DNA of 64,000 nt. It comes from Anaerolineae bacterium (GTDB lineage Bacteria; Chloroflexota; Anaerolineae; Aggregatilineales; UBA3940). Position 1 is the stretch's first letter; every line of letters starts with the position of its first letter. A program made the translations under genes and the position numbers. Positions 14,341 to 25,335 of the stretch are shown in pieces. The DNA lies in assembly GCA_016926255.1 (NCBI GenBank), contig JAFGOY010000058.1, forward strand, positions 1-64,000, in the 5' to 3' direction. Under the pieces are notes generated by a model. That model made no database searches. It saw only the letters and a program-made list of their open reading frames with translations, and had not been told where the DNA came from.

Positions 14341-14967
14341 GTGATCGATAAAGAGTCTTTGATTGTCAGCCTTTACGAAATAGGTGCGGTTCAGTTTGGT
14401 GAGTTTACGCTCAAATCGGGCGTGGTTTCGCCGATCTATCTCGACCTGCGCCTGCTTGTCAGCCGACCGGCAACGCTGCGCCGTGTGGCGCGTATGATGC
14501 AGTCGCTTGCCACAAAATTAACCTTCGACCGCGTGGCGGCGATCCCCCTCGCCGGTTTGCCGATCGGGGTTGCCTTCAGTCTCACAACCGACATCCCATT
14601 GATCTACCCGCGCACGCAGGTTAAAAAACACGGAACGGGGCGCTATATCGAGGGGACTTATAATTCGGGTGAGACAGTGCTGGTCATAGACGATCTGATC
14701 TCGTACGCAGACAGCAAACTGGAAACGATAGAACTCCTGGAATCCGTTTTCTTGAAGGTTACCGACCTGATGGTGATTGTCGACCGGCAGATGGGTGGGG
14801 TTGCCGTGCTTCAAAATAAGGGGTACACGCTTCACTCTCTCCTGACGCTGAACGAAATCCTCGATTCGCTGCTCGAGTTGAAACGCATTCCACTGGAGCG
14901 ATACCGGTATGTAAAGGCGTGGCTCGCAGAAAACCAGGTGGACGGTGAGCAGGAGGTCAACACGTAG
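14341..14967 (+). CDS. pyrE: Orotate phosphoribosyltransferase
   Basis: The 208-aa phosphoribosyltransferase makes OMP from orotate and PRPP, the step before PyrF. FGEFTLKSGVVSPIYLDLR matches the N-terminal orotate/PRPP region, and the Lys-rich RTQVKKHG loop is present. The PRPP motif reads ETVLVIDDLISYADSKLE: two acidic residues are kept, but the usual Thr-Thr/Ser-Gly triplet is replaced by Ser-Tyr-Ala. The start is GTG, preceded by AAGGACGA. Operon position and the orotate-binding region make the function secure despite the unusual loop. Confidence 0.92.
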   Translation: MIDKESLIVSLYEIGAVQFGEFTLKSGVVSPIYLDLRLLVSRPATLRRVARMMQSLATKLTFDRVAAIPLAGLPIGVAFSLTTDIPLIYPRTQVKKHGTGRYIEGTYNSGETVLVIDDLISYADSKLETIELLESVFLKVTDLMVIVDRQMGGVAVLQNKGYTLHSLLTLNEILDSLLELKRIPLERYRYVKAWLAENQVDGEQEVNT

Positions 14968-14984
14968 TTGTTGTAAAATCGAGG

Positions 14985-15013
14985 TTGACTGGCAGGAATC
15001 GACGCGCTATAAT
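14985..15013 (+). promoter_or_regulatory. tRNA-Asn promoter
   Basis: TTGACT (14985-14990), a 17-bp spacer and TATAAT (15008-15013) lie 12 bp before the tRNA, right after pyrE. This near-consensus promoter gives the tRNA its own transcript. Confidence 0.8.
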
Positions 15014-15025
15014 TCCGCAAGTCTT

Positions 15026-15097
15026 TCCACCGTAGCTCAACGGCAGAGCATCCGGCTGTTAACCGGAGGGTTGCTGGTTCGAATCCAGCCGGTGGAG
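15026..15097 (+). tRNA. tRNA-Asn (GTT anticodon)
   Basis: A seven-base acceptor stem TCCACCG/CGGTGGA, a D-arm with GTAGCTCAACGGCAGAGC, anticodon stem TCCGG/CCGGA with loop CTGTTAA (anticodon GTT) and a normal T-arm make a complete cloverleaf. The discriminator base is G and CCA is not encoded. Confidence 0.97.
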
Positions 15098-15101
15098 TAA
15101 G

Positions 15102-15137
15102 TGACCCGGTTCAAATGAGCCGGGTCATTGTTTTATT
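15102..15137 (+). terminator. Terminator after tRNA-Asn
   Basis: TGACCCGG (15102-15109) pairs with CCGGGTCA (15120-15127) and is followed by TTGTTTTATT. The T-rich tail overlaps the -35 element of the tadA promoter. Confidence 0.8.
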
Positions 15138-15165
15138 GACCCGACCCTACCGGGCTTGATATAAT
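15136..15165 (+). promoter_or_regulatory. tadA promoter
   Basis: TTGACC (15136-15141), an 18-bp spacer and TATAAT (15160-15165). The ATG follows the -10 by only 9 nt, leaving almost no 5' leader. Confidence 0.6.
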
Positions 15166-15174
15166 CGAGCCGCC

Positions 15175-15642
15175 ATGATGGATGAGCATATCGATTGGAT
15201 GCGGTGCGCGCTGGCCGAGGCTGAGAAAGCATCGGCGGTCGGTGATGTGCCGATTGGGGCAGTGGCCGTCTGGGATGGCGAGATCGTCGGGCGAGGGTAT
15301 AACTGTAAAGAGTATGCCCACGATCCGACGGCTCACGCGGAGATCATCGCCATGCGTGAGGCGGCGAGAACGCTCGGCGGTTGGCGGCTGGTCGGTGTGA
15401 CGCTTTACTGTACGCTCGAACCCTGTGCGATGTGCGCCGGGGCGATGATCCAGGCCCGGCTGCCGCGACTGGTCTGGGCCGCCGACGATCCCAAGGCAGG
15501 TGCCGGGGGATCGGTGCTCGACCTGCTCGACCACGATCAACTCAATCACCGGGTCGAAGTGGTTAAGGGCGTTCTGGCCGACGAAGCTCAGGAACAGATC
15601 AGGGCATTTTTCGAGGGTCTGCGCGCCCAGGTCAAGAAATAA
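15175..15642 (+). CDS. tadA: tRNA-specific adenosine-34 deaminase
   Basis: The 155-aa zinc deaminase converts A34 of tRNA-Arg(ACG) to inosine. HAE (His54, Glu56) and PCAMC (Cys84, Cys87) give the zinc ligands and the proton-shuttling Glu of the cytidine deaminase fold. The length fits TadA, and the flanking tRNA genes suit a tRNA-modification enzyme. Two adjacent ATGs (15175, 15178) are possible starts. The -10 element lies 9 nt before the first, and no Shine-Dalgarno fits between, so translation may be leaderless. A guanine or cytosine deaminase of the same fold is less likely. Confidence 0.92.
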   Translation: MMDEHIDWMRCALAEAEKASAVGDVPIGAVAVWDGEIVGRGYNCKEYAHDPTAHAEIIAMREAARTLGGWRLVGVTLYCTLEPCAMCAGAMIQARLPRLVWAADDPKAGAGGSVLDLLDHDQLNHRVEVVKGVLADEAQEQIRAFFEGLRAQVKK

Positions 15643-15679
15643 GCAGGCCGTGTGATTTACAATCTAATATCTGTTTTTT

Positions 15680-15766
15680 GGAGAGGTGCCAGAGTGGTTG
15701 ATCGGGGCGGTCTCGAAAACCGTTGTGGGCTTCGGCTCACCGTGGGTTCGAATCCCACCCTCTCCG
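15680..15766 (+). tRNA. tRNA-Ser (CGA anticodon)
   Basis: An 87-nt class II tRNA with acceptor stem GGAGAGG/CCTCTCC, anticodon stem GCGGT/ACCGT enclosing loop CTCGAAA (anticodon CGA), and a long variable arm (TGTGGGCTTCGGCTCAC), as expected for serine. The discriminator is G and CCA is not encoded. It reads UCG codons. Confidence 0.96.
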
Positions 15767-15777
15767 CCTTATAAAAC

Positions 15778-15816
15778 AGCCGCCCGACATCTTGTCGGGC
15801 GGCTTCGTTTTTCTCG
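15778..15816. terminator. Bidirectional terminator between tRNA-Ser and clpB
   Basis: AGCCGCCCGAC (15778-15788) pairs perfectly with GTCGGGCGGCT (15794-15804) around ATCTT and is followed by TCGTTTTT. It serves the tRNA on the plus strand. The minus-strand side carries TGTTTTAT, so it can also end clpB transcription. Confidence 0.85.
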
Positions 15817-15831
15817 TCTCGCTCCACTCAG

Positions 15832-18462
<2,631 letters not shown>

Positions 18463-18595
18463 ATGATAAGTTTCCCCCCTATACCAACATCTTTAAAGAG
18501 ATTTTACGAGGTAAGTGTCTGAAACATATATGAATAACCTAAATCCGGCATTAGAGTTTTTGCCCTACAATAGTGTAAAAGTAGTCATCGCGTTA

Positions 18596-18625
18596 TTGCG
18601 ACGTCGACTGGCGGCGTGCTAAACT
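18596..18625 (+). promoter_or_regulatory. Possible promoter of the NBR1-Ig/SGNH lipoprotein
   Basis: TTGCGA (18596-18601), an 18-bp spacer and TAAACT (18620-18625) lie 24 bp before the ATG. The match to consensus is moderate. Confidence 0.4.
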
Positions 18626-18649
18626 AGCGGCGTTTTTAGAGGATAATCT

Positions 18650-20524
18650 ATGCGACGCCGTCAAGCACCCTGGAAGCACGATCTCCACAGGGACAACTTC
18701 ACAAAGAAACGCGGTGCCAGGGTCAAGGTCGGAATCTTTGCGCTGGCGATTTTTGTGTTATTGACGGCCTGCCGGGGCGCTTCGGACAGCCCGACGCCGA
18801 CGCTGTACGCCCTGCCGACCCTCGCCCCGACCGACGATGTCCAGACCCCGACCGCTGCCGCGATCCCCGTTCCGGTGACTCCCAGCATCACACCCACCGA
18901 AATCCCCGACTATACCGGCTGCACAATGGAGGCCATTTTCATCGACGATGTAACTGTCCCCGATAACCAGCCAATCGATCCGGGAGCGGAGTTCACCAAA
19001 ATCTGGCGGATGCAGAACATCGGTAACTGCGACTGGCGGGGCGGGATCAACCTTGTTTTCCAGAGCGGCGATCAGATGGAAGGCGAGCCGATACCGGTGC
19101 CTGATACACCCGCCGGGGGGACGGTTGATATCGCGCTCAACCTGGTTGCACCGGTCGATCCGGGATTGTATACCGGTATCTGGCGGCTTCAGATGCAGGG
19201 TGGGGATGTATTCGGTACCGAACCCTATGTACGGATATTTGTTCCTCGCGCACTTGTCGGACCGGAAACCGACCTCGATCGAGTCGGCTGCGTGCTTGAT
19301 TCCCTTTTTGTTTCAGATGTGACAATACCTGACAATACGGTGCTCGAGCCGGGGGAGGCGTTTACCAAAACCTGGCGCATTCTCAACTCAAGCAGCTGCG
19401 ATTGGGGAGAAGGGTTCAAACTGGTTTTTCAGGGCGGCGAGGATTTGAACAAAGCCGGGGAAGTGCCGGTTCCCCTGACGCGTGCCTGGACGACTGTCGA
19501 TCTCTCAGTGGAGATGACCGCCCCGGCCAGTGCCGAGACCTATGTCAGTGTCTGGGGATTACAGGCCCCTGACGGAACGCTTTTTGGGATCAACCCGTTC
19601 GTTCAATTCGTTGTTGAAGAATCGATCCCGGTAACGGCGACGACCACGCCAATGCCTACTGCCACGCCTAGATCGTCGGCTGGCACACCTCAGCCCACGC
19701 AGCGCGTCACGCCAACTCCTTCGCCGACGCCCCTTCCAGCAGCATCCGCGACTCCGGTCGCGCTCTCCGGCTTCCCGATCATTTCCGGGATTACCGGGCA
19801 TGCTCACGAAATCTATCAGCGAGGGCAGGCACTGGGTAATAATCCCAATGTTATCGCCAAAGTGGGCGACAGCCTCACCGATAATATCTATTTCCTCTAC
19901 CCGATAGGCGATGGCAACTACGATCTGCACAGCTACGACTATCTCCAATCGGCAGTCAGCTTTTTCGTCGGTGGGATGGCCCGCGCGGGAAATTCGTTTG
20001 GCAATATCTCATTGGCGGCAAAAGGCGGTTGGAACTCCGATATGCTGGTCGATCCGGAGGCTGCCGATCTGATGTGTGACGAAGGATTGACACCCGTCCA
20101 ATGCGAGTATATTTTTAGCAAGCCCTCGGTGGCGATTATCATGATCGGGACGAACGACGGCGATTGGAAAATCGGTGATGGGAGCTATCAGGCGAACCTG
20201 AGCAGCGTTGTCGAATCCTCAATCGAAATGGGGGTGATCCCGGTATTGAGTACCATCCCCTGGAATAAATTCCGCGATCCTGCCCCATATAACACTGCGA
20301 TCATTACGGTTGCACGCACCTATAATGTCCCGCTGGTCGATTTCTACTCGGTGGTTGACCACCTGCCCAATCGCGGAGTCGGCGAGGACGGCGTCCACCT
20401 TTCGATTCCACCCGGCGGAGAATCGGGCGACTTCTCAAGTAACAATCTCCAGTATGGGTACACCATGCGGAACCTCGTGACGCTCCAGGTACTAGATGCC
20501 GTGTGGCGGCAGGCCATGTATTGA
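18650..20524 (+). CDS. Lipoprotein with two NBR1-type Ig-like domains and a SGNH hydrolase domain
   Basis: The 624-aa exported protein has a basic N region, a hydrophobic core and a lipobox LLTAC (Cys41), so it should be membrane-anchored outside the cell. Two consecutive Ig-like repeats of the NBR1 type follow (about 90-200 and 210-325), each starting Cys-x(5)-IFIDDVTVPDN-like and containing FTKxWRxxNxxxCDW. A Thr/Pro linker (about 330-375) leads to a SGNH/GDSL-type domain with VGDSLTD (catalytic Ser), IGTNDGDW (block III Asn) and DGVHLS (Asp and His). That suggests an esterase acting on a glycan or lipid substituent. The N region before the hydrophobic core is long (25 residues), but no better start is visible. 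Confidence 0.85.
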   Translation: MRRRQAPWKHDLHRDNFTKKRGARVKVGIFALAIFVLLTACRGASDSPTPTLYALPTLAPTDDVQTPTAAAIPVPVTPSITPTEIPDYTGCTMEAIFIDDVTVPDNQPIDPGAEFTKIWRMQNIGNCDWRGGINLVFQSGDQMEGEPIPVPDTPAGGTVDIALNLVAPVDPGLYTGIWRLQMQGGDVFGTEPYVRIFVPRALVGPETDLDRVGCVLDSLFVSDVTIPDNTVLEPGEAFTKTWRILNSSSCDWGEGFKLVFQGGEDLNKAGEVPVPLTRAWTTVDLSVEMTAPASAETYVSVWGLQAPDGTLFGINPFVQFVVEESIPVTATTTPMPTATPRSSAGTPQPTQRVTPTPSPTPLPAASATPVALSGFPIISGITGHAHEIYQRGQALGNNPNVIAKVGDSLTDNIYFLYPIGDGNYDLHSYDYLQSAVSFFVGGMARAGNSFGNISLAAKGGWNSDMLVDPEAADLMCDEGLTPVQCEYIFSKPSVAIIMIGTNDGDWKIGDGSYQANLSSVVESSIEMGVIPVLSTIPWNKFRDPAPYNTAIITVARTYNVPLVDFYSVVDHLPNRGVGEDGVHLSIPPGGESGDFSSNNLQYGYTMRNLVTLQVLDAVWRQAMY

Positions 20525-20569
20525 TCACCCGTTTGCCTGTAAGCCCTCTGCTGTCTCTGCTCCGGGTCT

Positions 20570-20598
20570 TTGCCAGCCTGTAGGGGCTGCACTATACT
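20570..20598 (+). promoter_or_regulatory. corA promoter
   Basis: TTGCCA (20570-20575), a 17-bp spacer and TATACT (20593-20598), 55 bp before the corA ATG. Confidence 0.6.
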
Positions 20599-20653
20599 CC
20601 TAACATCAAAGAATTAATCAAGAAAAGATTTAAGTGAGTAAGTTCAGGCCCCA

Positions 20654-21571
20654 ATGTCATACGAAACCCTAACACACGGACGTCTGACCTGGACCCATAT
20701 AACCAATCCAGCCCCAGGCGATGTCGCCCGCCTGCATGAAGCCTATCCGCATTTCCACCCGCTTGATCTGGAAGACTGCCTCAGCCGGATTGAACGCCCG
20801 AAGATCGATGAATATGACGACTATCTGTTTATTGTGATGCACTTTCCCTACTGGGACAGTCAGGAACGCATTTCACGTCCAGGGGAGGTTGACTTTTTCC
20901 TGGGAGTGGGGTACCTCGTCACCGTTTATGAGAGTGAATTAAAGCCACTTTATAATCTGTTCGAGCAGTGCCAGACTGACGAAGAAACACGCGCAAAATA
21001 CATGGACATGGGAGGCGGTCGTTTGATGCATGCCGCCGTTGATCGGATGGTCGATTATCTCTTCCCGATCCTTTACAAAGTCGATGCTAATATTCGTAAC
21101 ATCGAAGAAAATATGTTTGACGAAAACATCCAGCGAACTATCCAGAATATCTCCCTGGTGCGCCGGGATATCATCGCGCTGCGGCGCATCATTCGCCCCC
21201 AGGTTCCGATCATGGAGACTCTGGAGCAGATCGATCGCCCGTTCATTCGTGAAGACCTGGATGTGTATTTCAGTGATACGCTCGACCACCTGCAAAAAGC
21301 CCGTGATATCGTCGAAGATGACGCTGAGGTAATCAACAGTCTCGCCGATACGACCGACGCACTCGCTTCTTACCGGATCAACGAGGTCATGCGCATCCTG
21401 ACTGTCATCTCTGTGATCATGCTGCCTCTGACCCTGATATCGGGTATTCTGGGGATGAACGTTCCCCTCCCGCTCCCGCTTCGACCGATTACTTTTTGGG
21501 GCGTTATGGGTCTGATGGTTTGTATTTCGATCTCGATGTTATTGTATTTTCGCTACCGGCGCTGGCTATGA
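20654..21571 (+). CDS. corA: CorA-type magnesium/cobalt transporter
   Basis: The 305-aa protein has a large cytoplasmic N-terminal part and two C-terminal helices. The first helix ends in the GMN signature (ISGILGMNVP) that forms the selectivity filter of CorA channels; the second is followed by a basic tail (YFRYRRWL). Family members are homopentameric and carry Mg2+ or Co2+ inward. The length is typical. The stop overlaps the ATG of the downstream ribonuclease D by 4 nt. A role in exporting zinc (ZntB-like) cannot be excluded from motifs alone. Confidence 0.9.
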   Translation: MSYETLTHGRLTWTHITNPAPGDVARLHEAYPHFHPLDLEDCLSRIERPKIDEYDDYLFIVMHFPYWDSQERISRPGEVDFFLGVGYLVTVYESELKPLYNLFEQCQTDEETRAKYMDMGGGRLMHAAVDRMVDYLFPILYKVDANIRNIEENMFDENIQRTIQNISLVRRDIIALRRIIRPQVPIMETLEQIDRPFIREDLDVYFSDTLDHLQKARDIVEDDAEVINSLADTTDALASYRINEVMRILTVISVIMLPLTLISGILGMNVPLPLPLRPITFWGVMGLMVCISISMLLYFRYRRWL

Positions 21572-22731
21572 CTAATCCTCTACAACCACAAATGGATCAC
21601 CCCTTGATTATCAACACACCCGCTTCGCTGAACAGGCTTTGGCAGGCATTGACGGGCAAGCGCCGGCTTGCGATCGATACCGAGGCGAACAGCCTGTATG
21701 CGTATCAGGCCCAGGTCTGCCTGATCCAGATATCGACCGATGAGCAGGATTATCTGGTCGATCCGCTGCCGTTCGACAGTTCTGACCTTGGTTTCCTCGG
21801 AGAGATCTGCGCCGATCCGGTGGTTGAGAAAGTCTTTCACGCTGCCGAGTACGACGTGATGATCTTACGGCGTGACCTGGGGTTTACCTTCACCAATATA
21901 TTCGATACGATGATCGCTGCCCGTGTGCTGGGTTGGGAACAGTTTGGCCTAGGAACGATATTGGAGGATCGCTACGGTGTGAAAGTAAACAAGAAACACC
22001 AGCGTGCCGATTGGGGCCGTCGCCCGCTGTCGGATGCCATGATCCGCTACGCACAGATGGATACCCATTTCCTTCTGTCCCTGCGTGATGAGCTCTATCA
22101 GTCTCTGGTACAGGGCGATCACCTTGAAGAGGCCCAGGAAATGTTTGACGAGGTTTGCCAGGCGCTCTGGAACGGGCCTGACTTCGATCCGGAAGGCTAT
22201 TGGCGCATTCACCGTGCCCGCGACCTGGACCCCCGTGCGATGGCTGTGCTGCGGGAATTGTATCTGTATCGTGAACAGCAGGCTGCGCGAAAGAATTTAC
22301 CCGTATTCAAGGTCATGGGCGATCAAACCCTGGTCGATCTGGCGCAGGCGCAGCCGCGCAGCTTGAAAGAGGCGCGGCGTATGACCGGTCTATCAGAAAT
22401 TCAGGCGCGGCGATATGGCAGCGGCATTCTTGACGCTGTCCAGCGCGGGCAAACGGCGGATATTCCCACCCCACCCCGTCGCAACGGGCGTCAGGTCGAC
22501 GAAGATACTCTCCGGCGCTATGATGCTTTACATCTCTGGCGCAAGGAACGCGCTGTCAAGCGGGGTGTGTCATCTGAAGTGGTTACCACAAAGGATGCGC
22601 TCTGGGAGCTTGCGAAAAAGGCCCCCCGGTCGATGAGTGATCTGCAATCAATAAAACATCTTGGCCCCTGGCGTGTCAAGACCTATGGGCAGGAAATTCT
22701 ACGGGTTATCGCTGAACAGGAACACGAGTAA
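21568..22731 (+). CDS. rnd: Ribonuclease D-like 3'-5' exoribonuclease
   Basis: The 387-aa DEDD exonuclease has AIDTEANSLYAY (Exo I, Asp-x-Glu), the Exo II segment HAAEYDVMIL with IFDTMIAARVLG, and YAQMDTHFLLSLRD (Exo III, Tyr and Asp). Two HRDC-like helical regions follow (about 205-290 and 310-385), the usual RNase D layout. It trims 3' ends of tRNA and other stable RNA. ATG 21568 overlaps the corA stop; the longer in-frame extension would lie inside corA. It is followed 18 bp later by a second RNA nuclease gene. Confidence 0.9.
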   Translation: MTNPLQPQMDHPLIINTPASLNRLWQALTGKRRLAIDTEANSLYAYQAQVCLIQISTDEQDYLVDPLPFDSSDLGFLGEICADPVVEKVFHAAEYDVMILRRDLGFTFTNIFDTMIAARVLGWEQFGLGTILEDRYGVKVNKKHQRADWGRRPLSDAMIRYAQMDTHFLLSLRDELYQSLVQGDHLEEAQEMFDEVCQALWNGPDFDPEGYWRIHRARDLDPRAMAVLRELYLYREQQAARKNLPVFKVMGDQTLVDLAQAQPRSLKEARRMTGLSEIQARRYGSGILDAVQRGQTADIPTPPRRNGRQVDEDTLRRYDALHLWRKERAVKRGVSSEVVTTKDALWELAKKAPRSMSDLQSIKHLGPWRVKTYGQEILRVIAEQEHE

Positions 22732-22749
22732 GCGGAGGAACAAAGCATA

Positions 22750-24159
22750 ATGAAGATAACCTTTCACGGTGCCGCCGAAACAGTCACCGGGTCCCAGCAC
22801 CTTGTCGAAGTCAACGGGAAGCGAATACTGCTTGACTGCGGCCTGTATCAGGGGAAGCGTAAAGAAAGCTACGAGCGGAACAAGAATCTCCCGTTTGATC
22901 CGTCCAGTATTGACGTGGTTGTGTTATCTCACGCGCATATTGATCACTCTGGCAATCTACCCAACCTGGTAAAGAACGGCTTCAAAGGCGATATCATCTG
23001 CACATTCGCTACACGTGATTTATGCGCGACGATGCTGCGTGACAGCGGGTATATCCAGGAGCGGGATGTTGAGTATGTGAACAAAAAGCGCAAGAAGAAA
23101 GGCGAACCGCCGGTCGATCCTATCTATACCGAGCAGGATGCCATTGTCGCGCTGGGGAATTTCATGGCGATTGGCTACGAACGGTCGTATGCGATAACCC
23201 CCGACATCGTACTGACCTTCTACGATGCCGGACATATGCTTGGTTCGTCGATAGTCGCGCTGGACATTGCCGATCAAGATCGGAAACGGGATGCCCGCCT
23301 GGTATTTTCCGGCGATATTGGCCGCGCCGAAACACCGATCCTGCGCGATCCAACCCTGCTGGATGAAGCGGACATCGTCCTGATGGAAACGACCTACGGC
23401 GGGCGATTCCATCCCCCCTTGGCGGAGTCGGAGGAAGAACTGGAGGATGTGATCGTCCGGACGTATAAACGCGGCGGCAAAGTGATCATCCCCGCATTTG
23501 CTGTCGGGCGTACCCAGCAGATGGTTTATACGCTGAATAAAGCTTATCACTCCCACGACATACCTGAAATCGACGTCTATGTCGACAGCCCGCTGGCAGT
23601 CAATGCTACCGATATCTTCCGCCTGCATCCCGAAGCCTACGACCGTGAAGCGCTGCAATATATGACCGAGGAAGACCCCGATGGGGATATCTTCGGCTTC
23701 AGCCGCCTGCGTTATATTCGCCAGGTCGAACAGTCAAAAGAACTGAACTCCCTCAATAAACCGGCGGTGATCATCAGCGCATCGGGGATGATGGAGCATG
23801 GTCGCATTTTGCATCACCTCAAGAATAATATCGAGGATAAACGAAACACGGTTTTGATTGTCGGCTGGCAGGCGCCTGACACCCTGGGGCGGCGGTTTGT
23901 CGAAGGGGATAAACTTGTTCAGATTTTTGGGGAAGAATACAAGGTCAAGGCAGAAGTTGTCGTTCTGACCGGGTTCAGCGGCCACGCCGATCACAATGGG
24001 CTGCTGGAGTGGGCCGGTGCATTCAAGCGCCGCCCGGATCACTTCTTCTTGGTGCATGGTGAACCGGAAGCGGCCAACTGTGTGGCCGATGATCTTCGGT
24101 CGAAACTCGGCTACCGGCAGATAGATATTCCTAAACCTCATCAATCTTTTGAGGTATGA
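22750..24159 (+). CDS. Metallo-beta-lactamase/beta-CASP RNA-processing nuclease
   Basis: The 469-aa protein matches the CPSF73-like bacterial family. The metal-binding HAHIDHSG motif is followed by GHMLGSS and SGDIGR, then the beta-CASP region. C-terminal motifs are IISASGMMEHGRILHHL and the RNA-specificity segment TGFSGHADHNGLLEW, ending with LVHGEP. These enzymes are two-metal endo/exoribonucleases. GGAGG at the usual spacing precedes the ATG. The gene follows RNase D, suggesting a small RNA-turnover unit. Confidence 0.9.
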   Translation: MKITFHGAAETVTGSQHLVEVNGKRILLDCGLYQGKRKESYERNKNLPFDPSSIDVVVLSHAHIDHSGNLPNLVKNGFKGDIICTFATRDLCATMLRDSGYIQERDVEYVNKKRKKKGEPPVDPIYTEQDAIVALGNFMAIGYERSYAITPDIVLTFYDAGHMLGSSIVALDIADQDRKRDARLVFSGDIGRAETPILRDPTLLDEADIVLMETTYGGRFHPPLAESEEELEDVIVRTYKRGGKVIIPAFAVGRTQQMVYTLNKAYHSHDIPEIDVYVDSPLAVNATDIFRLHPEAYDREALQYMTEEDPDGDIFGFSRLRYIRQVEQSKELNSLNKPAVIISASGMMEHGRILHHLKNNIEDKRNTVLIVGWQAPDTLGRRFVEGDKLVQIFGEEYKVKAEVVVLTGFSGHADHNGLLEWAGAFKRRPDHFFLVHGEPEAANCVADDLRSKLGYRQIDIPKPHQSFEV

Positions 24160-24196
24160 AGATCGTGCTGGCTCTTTATTGACTGGAGTGAAAAAA

Positions 24197-24550
24197 ATGG
24201 CAAACCGTAAGCACTGGCAGTACTGTCAGGTAGAAGTTGGGGTAAACAGCACCGGCTTTTTGAAGCAGTTTTTCCCCGGCCAGCAGCCGGTCGAGTCGGA
24301 CCTTCATCAAGGCTGGCCCGCGATGATCGCTAAGCTCGGTGAGCAGGGGTGGGAGCTGGTTGGAGCGTTTCCAAACGAAAGTGGACGGGGTCGGAGTCCC
24401 CTGACTTATGTCTTCAAGCGAGAAATGCCGGGTGGCGGTTCTAACCCTGCCATATCTCCGCCTGCGCAAAGCCCGCCTTCTCCGCAGCAGCCTGAACCAC
24501 CAGAAAAACCATCAGGGCCGGTTCAGGATTTCGAACCACTGGATTTCTAA
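24197..24550 (+). CDS. Small DUF4177-like protein with Pro-rich tail
   Basis: A 117-aa protein. The N-terminal 80 residues (WQYCQVEVG...AKLGEQGWELVGAFPN...LTYVFKRE) have the beta-alpha-beta pattern of DUF4177-type domains, in which the GWELV segment is typical. A disordered Pro/Ser/Gln tail follows. ATG 24197 is selected because GGAG lies 8 nt upstream; the longer frame from 24149 would overlap the preceding nuclease gene. Function unknown. Confidence 0.7.
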   Translation: MANRKHWQYCQVEVGVNSTGFLKQFFPGQQPVESDLHQGWPAMIAKLGEQGWELVGAFPNESGRGRSPLTYVFKREMPGGGSNPAISPPAQSPPSPQQPEPPEKPSGPVQDFEPLDF

Positions 24551-24562
24551 AGCTGCATAGAA

Positions 24563-24598
24563 AACGCCCGGCGTTAATAGCATCGCCGGGCGTTTTTT
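24563..24598 (+). terminator. Rho-independent terminator
   Basis: AACGCCCGGCG (24563-24573) pairs with CGCCGGGCGTT (24584-24594) and is followed by TTTT. It separates the rightward nuclease group from the convergent cyclophilin gene. Confidence 0.88.
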
Positions 24599-24611
24599 CG
24601 GTTTTCATGAA

Positions 24612-25130
24612 TTACGATTCGATGATCTCTACAGTGTGCAGAGTGTCGCCGGGGTTGGGATCGCTTTGTGGATCGCGCACCCGGATTTTCATCAGCACAT
24701 CCAGTGATTCTTTGTCGGCAACCTTACCAAACACACCATGTTTGCCATCAAGCCAGGGGGTAGCGATGTGAGTGAGGAAGAACTGACTGCCGTTGGTGTT
24801 TGGCCCGGCGTTAGCCATCGAGAGCACGCCCGGCCCGTCGTGTTTGAGCGCGAGCGCGCCCGGTTCGTCTTTGAACTTATAGCCCGGCCCACCTCGCCCG
24901 GTGCCGGTCGGGTCGCCGCCCTGAACCATGAAATCGGGGATCACCCGGTGGAACATCGTGTCATCGTAGAAGCCTTCACGGGCCAAAAACACCAGATTGT
25001 TGACCGTGATCGGCGCTTTATCGGCAAAGAGATTGACCCGGATATCACCGCGCTGAGTCTTAAAAACCGCCGTGTAAGTCTTTGTGGGATCGATACCCAT
25101 CGGCGGTTGATTGCTGTACTGCTTGGACAT
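24612..25130 (-). CDS. Cyclophilin-type peptidyl-prolyl cis-trans isomerase
   Basis: The 172-aa protein has the cyclophilin core: [19 protein letters not shown] (active-site Arg and Gln), the [17 protein letters not shown] region, [24 protein letters not shown], and a C-terminal strand. It speeds proline isomerisation in folding proteins. ATG 25130 is used because AAGGAG precedes it at 6 nt; an upstream ATG at 25181 adds 17 residues without a ribosome site or signal peptide. With no export signal it is probably cytoplasmic. Confidence 0.93.
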   Translation of the reverse strand: MSKQYSNQPPMGIDPTKTYTAVFKTQRGDIRVNLFADKAPITVNNLVFLAREGFYDDTMFHRVIPDFMVQGGDPTGTGRGGPGYKFKDEPGALALKHDGPGVLSMANAGPNTNGSQFFLTHIATPWLDGKHGVFGKVADKESLDVLMKIRVRDPQSDPNPGDTLHTVEIIES

Positions 25131-25335
25131 GGCTGTCTCCTTGACTGGAATACACGCTTGATCGTCCATTGAGCATAGCATGCTTTGCCGACTAACACGA
25201 ATGGGTTGCCTTCGCAGATTACCGGTTCCCTCGCCTGTGCCCGTGATAGTGGTGGCGCGGCGTGTTTGCTGGCGTTATCATCATTACGAACTGTCCAAAA
25301 CAGCCGGAGCGTCGTTAGCCAGGGTATAGATCATT

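Noticed and set aside
18463-18649. CIRCE (HrcA) heat-shock operator before clpB
   Set aside because: I looked for TTAGCACTC-N9-GAGTGCTAA and found no adequate match on either strand.
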